Assembly: GCA_034438015.1 (NCBI GenBank)
Contig: DAOTTD010000207.1
Span: forward strand, 1-14,862
DNA length: 14,862 nucleotides
Source of the DNA: JACDAE01 sp034438015
GTDB lineage: Bacteria > Chloroflexota > Ktedonobacteria > Ktedonobacterales > Ktedonobacteraceae
Reading direction: 5' to 3'
The position numbers and the translations under genes are program-made. Within the stretch, counting starts at the first letter, position 1, and each line of letters starts with the position of its first letter. Below, piece after piece: positions 1 through 6,585 of this stretch. The notes below the pieces were generated by a model. It made no database searches. It worked only from the letters and a program-made list of their open reading frames with translations, and had not been told where the DNA came from.

Positions 1-365
1 GCGAGGTTTGGCCGTTGCTCACCCTCAGAGAGTGTCCTCGTTTTGCGGCAACATTTCTCTCATGAAATCAGCTATACTTGTCTCTCCTTCGCTCACTAGA
101 TTCCGCTACACTCAATGGGACAGGTACCGAGCAGTACAGAAGGAGGGTAGCCAGCCATGTTGAGAGATCATCTCGTCGCATTGCCTCATCTCACTTCTGC
201 CTCTGCCATCAGTTCAAACGCTCCCTGCTGCAAAACGTGGTGGCCACCTCTCGCACGTCCAGGCATCCCTTTTCTCTCCCTTTTGAAAGAGGAGCAAGCA
301 GTGCCTATTCAATGAACAGAGGCAGAAGTGAGATGAGGCAATGCGCCGATTCTTGAAATTGACAT
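1..365. other. Non-coding left edge, no recognisable gene
   Basis: This stretch holds no reading frame I can support. A 92-codon plus-strand frame at 78-356 exists, but it runs through a perfect inverted repeat, has no good ribosome binding site and its translation is low in recognisable structure. The minus strand is broken by stops in all frames and does not continue the dprA reading frame that ends at 366. The one structured object is the inverted-repeat element at 177-345, listed separately. Confidence 0.6.
177..345. repeat. 169-bp element with perfect 29-bp terminal inverted repeats (MITE-like)
   Basis: The left arm 177-205 (begins CGCATTGCCTCATCTC) is the exact reverse complement of the right arm 317-345 (ends GAGATGAGGCAATGCG). 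All 29 positions pair and the match stops sharply at both sides. The arms enclose 111 bp of unpaired sequence with no coding capacity. Size and shape fit a miniature inverted-repeat transposable element or another non-autonomous mobile palindrome. I cannot see a clear target-site duplication next to the arms, so insertion by a transposase is not shown. The loop is far too long for an intrinsic terminator. The element ends 21 bp from the stop codon of the damaged dprA gene on the minus strand, so it may have taken part in the loss of that gene's 3' end. Confidence 0.7.
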
Positions 366-1346
366 CTACAGATCGCTCTCGGCTAAAAGATGGAGCAGGT
401 TGGGGAGCAAACGCCGAACTTCAAACAGCGGAGCCGCGAGTCTCACCAGTTCGGCTCCTGAATCAGCTTGCACTGGGCGAGGAGAGAGTGCCTGGGACGA
501 ATTGCATAAGAAAGAGCTTGATTGGTTGAGCGCCGAATTGGCCGTGATCAACGCGCCGCTAGTTGGAGGCGCCTCTGTGACCAGGACGCCCAGCGAGAGG
601 CCGGAGATGAGATGGTTGCGGGCGGGAAAGTTGCCGGCTTCTGGCTTGACGCCGAGAGGGAAGGCGCTGAGCAGCGCGCCCTGGCCCGACTCGACGATGC
701 GGCGCGCAAGATTGAAGTTGGACGGTGGATAGATCGTATCGAGACCGCTGGCTAAGACGGCGATCGTGCGACCACCGGCGTCCAGCGCGGTCGTGTGCGC
801 GACGGTATCGATGCCGAGCGCCAGGCCACTGACAATCGTGAGCTGGCCCTGCACGAGATCTTTTGTAAGGCGTTCCGTGACCTGGCGACCGTAGTGGCTC
901 ATCTTGCGCGTGCCCACGATGCCGAGGCTGAAGTTGCGGTCGTCATTGGTGATTTTGCCGCAGACGTAGAGGACCGGGGGCGCGTACTCAATCCTGCGCA
1001 GCAGCGGAGGGTAGGCGGCGTCTCGCCAGGTGATGACGTGGATGCGCAGGTGATCCAGCCGCTCCAGCTCGTGCTGCGGAACGATGGTAGCACGTTGTTT
1101 GAGAAAGCTATTGATGGTTTTCTGGTCCAGGCCGCACTCGGCTAATGCCTGGCTGCTGGCGCGCCATGCCGCTGTAACATCTTCGTGGAAGAAGTCGAGC
1201 AGCATTTTGAAACGGACGGGGCCGATGCCCTGCACGCGACTGAAGGCGATCCAGTGCGCCAGTTCGTCCAGCGAGAGTGCGTCGGACGGGTAATAGGGGG
1301 CGGTCGGATCGAACACTTCCACCTTCCTCCTCATCTTCTTGCCCAT
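366..1346 (-). CDS. dprA: DNA-processing protein DprA, C-terminally damaged and truncated
   Basis: DprA (Smf) binds single-stranded DNA during natural transformation and helps load RecA. The 326-residue frame shows the family's Rossmann-like core: GIVGTRKMSHYGR (142-154), SGLALGIDTVAH (173-184), a FPARNHLISGLS stretch (239-251) and SGALITANSALNQ (263-275). After Gln275 the frame loses its resemblance to the family. The expected continuation is found in pieces in other frames: KLFLMQFVPGTLSSPSAS from about 519, then CKLIQE, before the original frame resumes at GAELV (297-301). It then stops at LLAESDL, with no room for the usual C-terminal winged-helix domain. The net length stays open, so the gene may be called intact, but it is probably a decaying gene or carries sequencing errors. 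It starts 8 bp after the upstream peptidase gene. Its ribosome site AGGAG abuts that gene's TAA, so co-transcription is likely. Confidence 0.85.
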   Translation of the reverse strand: MGKKMRRKVEVFDPTAPYYPSDALSLDELAHWIAFSRVQGIGPVRFKMLLDFFHEDVTAAWRASSQALAECGLDQKTINSFLKQRATIVPQHELERLDHLRIHVITWRDAAYPPLLRRIEYAPPVLYVCGKITNDDRNFSLGIVGTRKMSHYGRQVTERLTKDLVQGQLTIVSGLALGIDTVAHTTALDAGGRTIAVLASGLDTIYPPSNFNLARRIVESGQGALLSAFPLGVKPEAGNFPARNHLISGLSLGVLVTEAPPTSGALITANSALNQSSSFLCNSSQALSPRPVQADSGAELVRLAAPLFEVRRLLPNLLHLLAESDL

Positions 1347-1354
1347 GTCTATAG

Positions 1355-2935
1355 TTACTCCTGTGGTGCCTGATTATCGGGACGGCGATTGATGTATTCC
1401 TGGCCCGGTTTGTATGCAGGGGGCCATGCCGCTCCTGTCTGTACGTTTCCGCTCACACGATTGTCCTGTATCGCAGGCGTGTTGGGTAGTGGACGCGGTG
1501 GATACGGCGTGGGTGCCTGGTATGGCGGATATGGTTGATACGCCGGTTGGGGCATGTAGCGCGCCGGATCTGCATATGGCGCGGGACTCGCAGGCGGCGG
1601 CGTGGAATTGATGTTGTTCCACGTCTGTAAGGCGAGACCTGGGCGCGGGCGACTGCGGCGCTGGTAGGAGAACAGGCCGCCGAGTCCGACCAGTGGCAGC
1701 AAGAAGAGAATGATGCCCAGCGTCAGCAGCAACGGTGCGTAAGGATTGGTGGCGACGTGGACCTGGATCGGACGCGGGATCGATGCAGGGTTGACCGTGC
1801 CAGGAACGAGCGTCGCAGGCTGGTTAAGGGACAGACGCCACTGATTCTCAAGATGATCCTGGTCCACGCCGAGTGCCCTGGAGAGATCCGCGTCAAAATG
1901 GTCGTCCACATTGATATCCTTGATCAATGCAGCCATTTTTGGCTGGCCGAAAGTGGTGTACATATATTTGAGAAGGTTCCAGCTCTGCGCATAGGCAAGG
2001 TAGGCCTTATTTGTGTCGGAAGGAAAGTTTTCGCCAATGTCATTTAAGCGCAGCAGGGAATGGCTATTGAGCGCTTCTTTGAAGGTTAATTGCATCTCGG
2101 GCTCATGATAGGCCTGGTTATAGACGGCCATGCCCTCATCGAACCAGCGTGGCACTTCTGCATTCGGACCTATGAGCTGGTGGAAGATCAGGTGGGTAAG
2201 CTCGTGTGGCAGGTCGCGGATCAATGTCGTATCGGCGGTTGTTTCGACAACGATCGATGCTTGATTCAGATTTGGAAAGGCTATACCTCCGACCCATTCA
2301 AAGCTATTGGGCGGGAGCGAACCGTGAAAATCGTTGTTGGACTGGTAGATCCAGACATTGACCGGGTGAAGCAGGCTGCCTCCCAGGTTACTACTGATGC
2401 GTTTGACACTCCCCACAGCTTGAGTGAGAATAAGCTGGCCGAACGCTGTCGGGCGATTATACCAGTTCACCTGCACCAGCCCCTGCGTAAGATGCTGCCA
2501 GCTAAAACGTGTATCGTTAACGGTGAATGTTTGCTGCGGCAGTGAATAATCGTCCAGGAGTTTATCGTGTAGCATCCAGTAGTAGGTGACCCGGGTGCCG
2601 GGGGTAACAAAGTTCGAGCCAGAGATATTTATATGCTCTTGCAGCGTCACGGTATTGGCGGAATGCGCGACTGGAACCGTATAGACAGTGTTATCGTTGG
2701 ATGTATCGTTATAGCTGGCATAGATAGACGCCTGTATAATGGGAGCAGCGGAGTCGGTAGCGGTCAACTTGAAAACAATCTCTTTAGGAAAAGTGACGGT
2801 ATTCGTCTGCGACGCAACGGTAATGGGATCTTTTGGCGCTGCCTGGACCAGGGGAGAAAAGGCGGCGGTCGTGAACAGGCAGAAACTGGCGCAGACGATA
2901 AAGGCCAGCAGATAGCGGTATGGCCGCGACAACAT
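1355..2935 (-). CDS. Membrane-anchored peptidase MA-like metalloprotease
   Basis: The predicted product has 526 residues. It has an N-terminal signal peptide (1-32, hydrophobic core about 8-28, likely cut after VQA), a long extracytoplasmic region, one transmembrane helix (about 398-423), a basic stop-transfer YQRRSRPRPG, and a Pro/Tyr-rich C-terminal tail (445-485). The catalytic signature is HELTH (244-248) followed by WFDEGMAVY (264-272). This is the HExxH plus downstream Glu arrangement of gluzincins of the peptidase MA-like family. The substrate is unknown. I chose the ATG at 2935 because the reading frame further upstream (to 3037) lacks a signal-peptide layout and because GAGGAG lies 8 bases before this ATG. 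dprA follows 8 bp downstream. The product should face outward with its tail in the cytoplasm. The family assignment is by motif only. Confidence 0.8.
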   Translation of the reverse strand: MLSRPYRYLLAFIVCASFCLFTTAAFSPLVQAAPKDPITVASQTNTVTFPKEIVFKLTATDSAAPIIQASIYASYNDTSNDNTVYTVPVAHSANTVTLQEHINISGSNFVTPGTRVTYYWMLHDKLLDDYSLPQQTFTVNDTRFSWQHLTQGLVQVNWYNRPTAFGQLILTQAVGSVKRISSNLGGSLLHPVNVWIYQSNNDFHGSLPPNSFEWVGGIAFPNLNQASIVVETTADTTLIRDLPHELTHLIFHQLIGPNAEVPRWFDEGMAVYNQAYHEPEMQLTFKEALNSHSLLRLNDIGENFPSDTNKAYLAYAQSWNLLKYMYTTFGQPKMAALIKDINVDDHFDADLSRALGVDQDHLENQWRLSLNQPATLVPGTVNPASIPRPIQVHVATNPYAPLLLTLGIILFLLPLVGLGGLFSYQRRSRPRPGLALQTWNNINSTPPPASPAPYADPARYMPQPAYQPYPPYQAPTPYPPRPLPNTPAIQDNRVSGNVQTGAAWPPAYKPGQEYINRRPDNQAPQE

Positions 2936-2973
2936 ACAAAAGGCTCCTCTCAGCAGGACACCATGTGCTGCTC

Positions 2974-3019
2974 GATATGGCAGAGTACAATACGCGCCTA
3001 CATTGTACATGATATGGCA
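2974..3019. promoter_or_regulatory. Palindrome GTACAAT-N10-ATTGTAC flanked by direct repeats, candidate operator
   Basis: Upstream of the peptidase gene, GTACAAT at 2985-2991 and ATTGTAC at 3002-3008 form a perfect 7-bp inverted repeat with a 10-bp spacer. It is flanked by two exact copies of GATATGGCA, at 2974-2982 and 3011-3019. On the minus strand one palindrome arm reads TACAAT, a plausible -10 element, although I see no good -35 at the right distance. The layout fits a dimeric regulator site over the peptidase promoter. The regulator is unknown and no function is proven. Confidence 0.4.
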
Positions 3020-3037
3020 AATCTTTGCACCCGTCAT

Positions 3038-3408
3038 GCCCCTTATGGGTATACTTCAGTCCTATTTCCGAGGAGGCTGCATTAAGGTCGTTACCGAGGG
3101 TTTAGCCTGATTGGTAGCCAGAATAGGTGGTGAGGCGTTAAAGTGTTTCATGTTGTGCGTTATGTTCATAGGAGATATAGAATCACCAGGATCGAACCTG
3201 GGAGTGTTCAATTCTGAAAACAGATGTTGCATGGCAGGTGGATGTAGAGGAATATAGATCGTTGTGCGCAAAGAATCTTGAATACGGCTCGTCCTTCTCC
3301 GCTTTTTCCTGATATACAAGGCAAGGGAGGGATGATCGTTTAAACAGAGGGCCTGTAAATACTACTGAGAAGCGGCCCCTCGCTATAAACAACGGGGATG
3401 TATTTTGT
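3038..3408. other. Non-coding gap between the peptidase and PBP genes
   Basis: No gene is supported here. The frames present are short and lack family resemblance. A TATAAA at about 3384-3389 could serve as a -10 for the plus-strand PBP gene, but no good -35 stands 16-18 bp upstream. A T-arm-like string near 3186-3201 does not belong to a complete tRNA. Regulatory signals for both divergent genes must lie in this gap or in the palindrome beside it. Confidence 0.5.
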
Positions 3409-6261
3409 ATGAGTAACAACTGGATGCCTGATAGAGATCAAGCGGTTGGGCGCAATAATGTAGCACCTCAAACGGGGAACTTATTGCAACGACCACCAAA
3501 TCAACAGTTCAAACAGTTCTCTCCCATATCTATGCCATCGAGGGGATCGAATCCCTCTTCTCCTTTACCTCCGGGACCGGGCGAGCCGCAGTCATTTCCT
3601 ACAGCGAATCAGCCGCGCGGGTTGCTTTCGCCGGCGGGATCGCCGGGACTTTTCGGAAGTGCTATGCAGGTAGTGCGACGCGTTTCGGGCAAGGTCGCAT
3701 CGGTAAATAACCGGGGGATGGTACCGCCTCCGGAGCCTCTCGTGCTGTATCACCCCCCGGAAGTTGGTGCGCCTGAGTCATTGCCGTGTGCGAAGCGGTG
3801 GAAGCGGTCCAGATCGGTGCGCGTCGCCATGCAGATGCGTCACCGTCGTCGGCGCCTGATGGTGGGGAGCAAAAGAGCTGGTATCGGCCTCCTCATTAGC
3901 CTGATATTCGGCCTTGTGGTCATCGCCTCATCGGGTACCGCCTACGGTTACACATACTATCAGAGCCAGCAGCCGCAGTTGCAGGAGATAGCGAACAAGC
4001 AGATCTCGCAGGTAACGCATATCTACGACCGCAATAACGTTCTGCTCGCCAACGTCTACGATACCAACGGACCTGGCAGGCGCATCTCCGTCAACTACAA
4101 CGATATTCCCCAGGTCATGAGCGACGCAATGATCGCAGCGGAAGACCCCACATTCTGGACGAATGGCGGCGTAGACCCGCAGGGGCTGCTGCGCGCACTG
4201 GTCTACGGCGGATCGCATGGTGGAGGCAGCACGATCACGCAGCAGCTCATCAAAAACATGAGGAACGACGCTACCTACTCCATCAACCGCAAGCTCTCCG
4301 AAGCCACGTTAGCCATCGGCCTGTCCCAGGAATATCCCAAGACGAAGATTCTGGAGATGTACCTCAATATCTCGCCGTTTGGAGCGACAGAGCTGGGCGT
4401 GGAAGCCGCCTCAGAGGACTACTTCGGTCTCGCGCGAACCTGCAATCGGAACTTCAAATGTACTCCCGCCGTCTCGCACCTGGACTACGATCCGGTCAAG
4501 AAGACGCACAGCCCGTTACTCGCCCTGGCGCGTGCATCCTTGCTGGCGGCCATGCCCAACAATCCGAGCCTCTTCGATCCGGGAATGTGGGCGCAGAATC
4601 CAACCGACAAGGCGATGGCCCTGGCGCGCCAGGATTACATCTTGAAAAGCATGGTCGACATGGGAGTGCTTGTCAAGGGATTGGGGTCTGGTGCTCAGGC
4701 CGGCCCCATCACGCCGGAGATCATCCAGCGCGTTGAGAGCATGACCCAGAATATGAAATTTCAGACCTATCACTCTAACTGGAAAGCGCCCCACTTTGTA
4801 TCGTGGGTCATCGATCAACTGGAGGACGTGCTGGGGGATGGAGACTATAACAAGGGCGCCACACTGTTACTGAATGGCGGCTTTAACATCCGTACCAGCA
4901 TCGACATCAACCTGGAGGATTATGTAGAGAGGGCCGTCACACGTCATCTCACGCAGCCGGAGTATCAGAAGCTCAGCGGTTACATAGCGACCCTCAACAG
5001 CCCCGCGTTTAATGTAAATGACGCGGCGGTGGTCGTCATGAACGCGAAGACGGGCGAAGTGTTAGCGATGGACGGCAGCACGAACTACAAATCTACCGAC
5101 AAGAGGGTTGACGGCCAGGTGAACGCTGCCATAGCGCCCCGGCAGCCCGGTTCAACCTTCAAACCGATCGTGTATTCTACCGCCTTTCAGATGGGCTGGT
5201 ATCCCGGCATCGTACTGCCGGACGTGAAGACCTACTTCCCCAACGGAAAGGCCGCCGGGACGCCCGCCAACGATACCTATGTCCCAACCGACTATGGTAA
5301 CACGTACAACAATTTCATTACCAACTCCATTCGCAAATCGACAGCGAACTCGTTCAACATACCGGCCCTCAAAGCGCTCTCGTTCGCCGGATTGGATAAC
5401 GTGGTAACCACCGCGCGCCGCATGGGCATAACCGACATTGACAAAAGGATCAGCGATTGTAAGAGCCAGGGTGTCATGCAACTTTCCTCGTGCCTGGGAA
5501 CGTCGCTTGCCCTTGGCACAACGGACGTATCCCTGTTGCAGATGGTGAATGCCTACCAGGTCTTTGCCGACAATGGGAAGCGCGTCCCGGCGCAAGGCAT
5601 TCTGGATATCTGGGATAACTATGGACATAACTTCTATCACTTTGATCCCACGCACGTCCAGCCGATTCAGGTCATGTCGCCACAGATCTCGTACATGATG
5701 ACCTCGGTGCTGACAGACGAGCACTCGCGGGCTTATGAATTCGAATCGGACCACGACCTTTCGTTCTGGGACTGGGACCCGACGTGCGTATACACATATA
5801 TGCCCGAATGCACCCAGCACCAGGTCGCGGCAAAAACCGGAACCACCGACGACTTCAAAGATAACTGGACGCTCGGCTTTACTCCCGATGTCGTGGTTGG
5901 CGTGTGGACAGGCAACGCCGACGACGAAGCGTTCGGGCGTAACGTTATCGGTATCACGGGCGCAGCGCCGATCTGGCATAGCATTATAGAGCGCGTCAGC
6001 GGACGGCCCTGTGGCGATCCAGGTGACGGCATCGCCTGCGGCAATATTGACCTGAAAGGGCTCGGCCTGGGTCAACAGACCCTATTCTCGATACCCTCCG
6101 GCATTCACAAAGAATGTGTCTCCAGCACAACAGGTCTGATAGGGACTGGTGGCGACTGCGACTGGATGCTGAATGGCCAGGACCCTGTTCAGGCAAGCGT
6201 GCCACAGAACAACGGCACCACAAATACCAGCACGGGCAATGGTAATGGTACAAATGGATGA
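3409..6261 (+). CDS. Class A penicillin-binding protein (transglycosylase/transpeptidase, PBP1A type)
   Basis: This bifunctional enzyme polymerises lipid II into glycan chains and cross-links the stem peptides outside the membrane. The 950-residue product has a Pro/Gly-rich cytoplasmic tail (1-130), a basic segment (RHRRRR 144-149) and a membrane anchor (about 158-180). The GT51 domain shows AAEDPTFW with catalytic Glu245, GGGSTITQQLIKN (271-283) and RKLSEATLAIGLSQEYPKTK (294-313). The transpeptidase domain shows STFK (Ser582, Lys585), SFN (648-650) and KTGTT (809-813). The C-terminus ends in a short Asn/Gly/Thr-rich tail. All catalytic motifs are present, so it should be active. The ATG at 3409 has only a weak purine stretch (ACGGGGATG) before it. 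A second in-frame ATG lies at 3424, so the exact start is uncertain by five codons. It is transcribed alone and away from the peptidase gene. Confidence 0.95.
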   Translation: MSNNWMPDRDQAVGRNNVAPQTGNLLQRPPNQQFKQFSPISMPSRGSNPSSPLPPGPGEPQSFPTANQPRGLLSPAGSPGLFGSAMQVVRRVSGKVASVNNRGMVPPPEPLVLYHPPEVGAPESLPCAKRWKRSRSVRVAMQMRHRRRRLMVGSKRAGIGLLISLIFGLVVIASSGTAYGYTYYQSQQPQLQEIANKQISQVTHIYDRNNVLLANVYDTNGPGRRISVNYNDIPQVMSDAMIAAEDPTFWTNGGVDPQGLLRALVYGGSHGGGSTITQQLIKNMRNDATYSINRKLSEATLAIGLSQEYPKTKILEMYLNISPFGATELGVEAASEDYFGLARTCNRNFKCTPAVSHLDYDPVKKTHSPLLALARASLLAAMPNNPSLFDPGMWAQNPTDKAMALARQDYILKSMVDMGVLVKGLGSGAQAGPITPEIIQRVESMTQNMKFQTYHSNWKAPHFVSWVIDQLEDVLGDGDYNKGATLLLNGGFNIRTSIDINLEDYVERAVTRHLTQPEYQKLSGYIATLNSPAFNVNDAAVVVMNAKTGEVLAMDGSTNYKSTDKRVDGQVNAAIAPRQPGSTFKPIVYSTAFQMGWYPGIVLPDVKTYFPNGKAAGTPANDTYVPTDYGNTYNNFITNSIRKSTANSFNIPALKALSFAGLDNVVTTARRMGITDIDKRISDCKSQGVMQLSSCLGTSLALGTTDVSLLQMVNAYQVFADNGKRVPAQGILDIWDNYGHNFYHFDPTHVQPIQVMSPQISYMMTSVLTDEHSRAYEFESDHDLSFWDWDPTCVYTYMPECTQHQVAAKTGTTDDFKDNWTLGFTPDVVVGVWTGNADDEAFGRNVIGITGAAPIWHSIIERVSGRPCGDPGDGIACGNIDLKGLGLGQQTLFSIPSGIHKECVSSTTGLIGTGGDCDWMLNGQDPVQASVPQNNGTTNTSTGNGNGTNG

Positions 6262-6274
6262 TCTGACCCCAGAC

Positions 6275-6366
6275 CACAATAAGGTAGGGGCGCAGTTTAC
6301 AAGCCCGAACCGTATGGGCTTATAAATCGCGCCCCTACATCATAATCGCGCCCCTACCTTATTGTG
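6275..6366. repeat. Nested palindromic repeat, REP/MITE-like, family unit 1
   Basis: The outer arms 6275-6293 and 6348-6366 are a perfect 19-bp inverted repeat (CACAATAAGGTAGGGGCGC and its complement). Inside, 6285-6306 pairs with 6316-6337 as a 22-bp hairpin with three mismatches, joined by a 9-base loop. The 14-bp string AATCGCGCCCCTAC occurs twice (6325-6338 and 6344-6357). The same motif family recurs at 6386-6408 and 13935-14004. It follows the PBP gene by 13 bp, so the RNA hairpin could also protect or terminate that transcript, but no T-run is present. Confidence 0.75.
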
Positions 6367-6385
6367 TGGATATATCGGGTGTAAC

Positions 6386-6408
6386 GGGCTTATAAATCGC
6401 ATCCCTAC
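6386..6408 (+). repeat. Partial copy of the palindromic repeat unit
   Basis: GGGCTTATAAATCGC followed by ATCCCTAC repeats the right arm of the hairpin at 6316-6338 with two differences. The matching left arm is missing. This looks like a decayed or half copy beside the complete unit. Confidence 0.6.
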
Positions 6409-6445
6409 GGCACAATGTGATGTGCACCCTACAATGGGTAAACTC

Positions 6446-6472
6446 TTGACAATCGCTCCCTGAGAGTGCTAT
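6446..6472. promoter_or_regulatory. Upstream CIRCE-like operator (degenerate)
   Basis: TTGACAATC at 6446-6454, a spacer of exactly nine bases, then GAGTGCTAT at 6464-6472. Against the HrcA consensus TTAGCACTC-N9-GAGTGCTAA it matches 14 of 18 positions, and the right half matches 8 of 9. Its left half doubles as the -35 hexamer, which may explain why that half departs from consensus. Confidence 0.55.
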
Positions 6473-6475
6473 TCT
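6446..6475 (+). promoter_or_regulatory. Sigma-70-type promoter of hrcA-dnaK
   Basis: TTGACA at 6446-6451 is a consensus -35. TATTCT at 6470-6475 stands 18 bp downstream and is preceded by TGC, giving an extended -10. The predicted start is near 6482, about 100 bases before the hrcA start codon. Both hexamers lie inside a CIRCE-like repeat, so a vegetative promoter shut by HrcA is the simplest reading. Confidence 0.7.
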
Positions 6476-6478
6476 GTA

Positions 6479-6505
6479 TTTGCAGTCTCAAGGTGAGAGT
6501 GCTAG
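6479..6505. promoter_or_regulatory. CIRCE operator for HrcA
   Basis: TTTGCAGTC at 6479-6487, nine bases, then GAGTGCTAG at 6497-6505 match the CIRCE consensus at 15 of 18 positions with the correct spacer. It covers the predicted transcription start. It is centred 33 bp from the upstream CIRCE-like copy. Its position before hrcA fits autoregulation of the heat-shock operon. Confidence 0.8.
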
Positions 6506-6527
6506 CAATCATAGTTGACAGCCAGTG

Positions 6528-6565
6528 TATCATCCTCGTATAGCAGCGTAGCTACGAGGGTGGTA
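6528..6565 (+). other. Hairpin in the hrcA 5' untranslated region
   Basis: TATCATCCTCGTA (6528-6540) can pair with TACGAGGGTGGTA (6553-6565), including G-U pairs. The central seven pairs are all Watson-Crick. The stem ends 20 bases before the hrcA ATG and leaves the AGGTAGG ribosome site outside. It may stabilise the mRNA or tune translation. No T-run follows, so it is not a terminator. Confidence 0.45.
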
Positions 6566-6585
6566 TGGCAGAATATAGGTAGGAC

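Noticed and set aside
78..356. 92-codon plus-strand frame
   Set aside because: It crosses the 29-bp inverted repeat arms, lacks a ribosome site and resembles no family.
3185..3205. String resembling a tRNA T-arm (minus strand CCAGGTTCGATCCTGG)
   Set aside because: The loop is six rather than seven bases when the stem pairs, and no anticodon arm, D arm or acceptor stem can be built around it.
5152..6075. 307-codon minus-strand frame
   Set aside because: It lies wholly antisense to the PBP transpeptidase domain, whose motifs are intact; a shadow of GC-rich codon use.
6275..6408. CRISPR array
   Set aside because: The repeats are few, nested, inverted and irregularly spaced, with no cas genes nearby.
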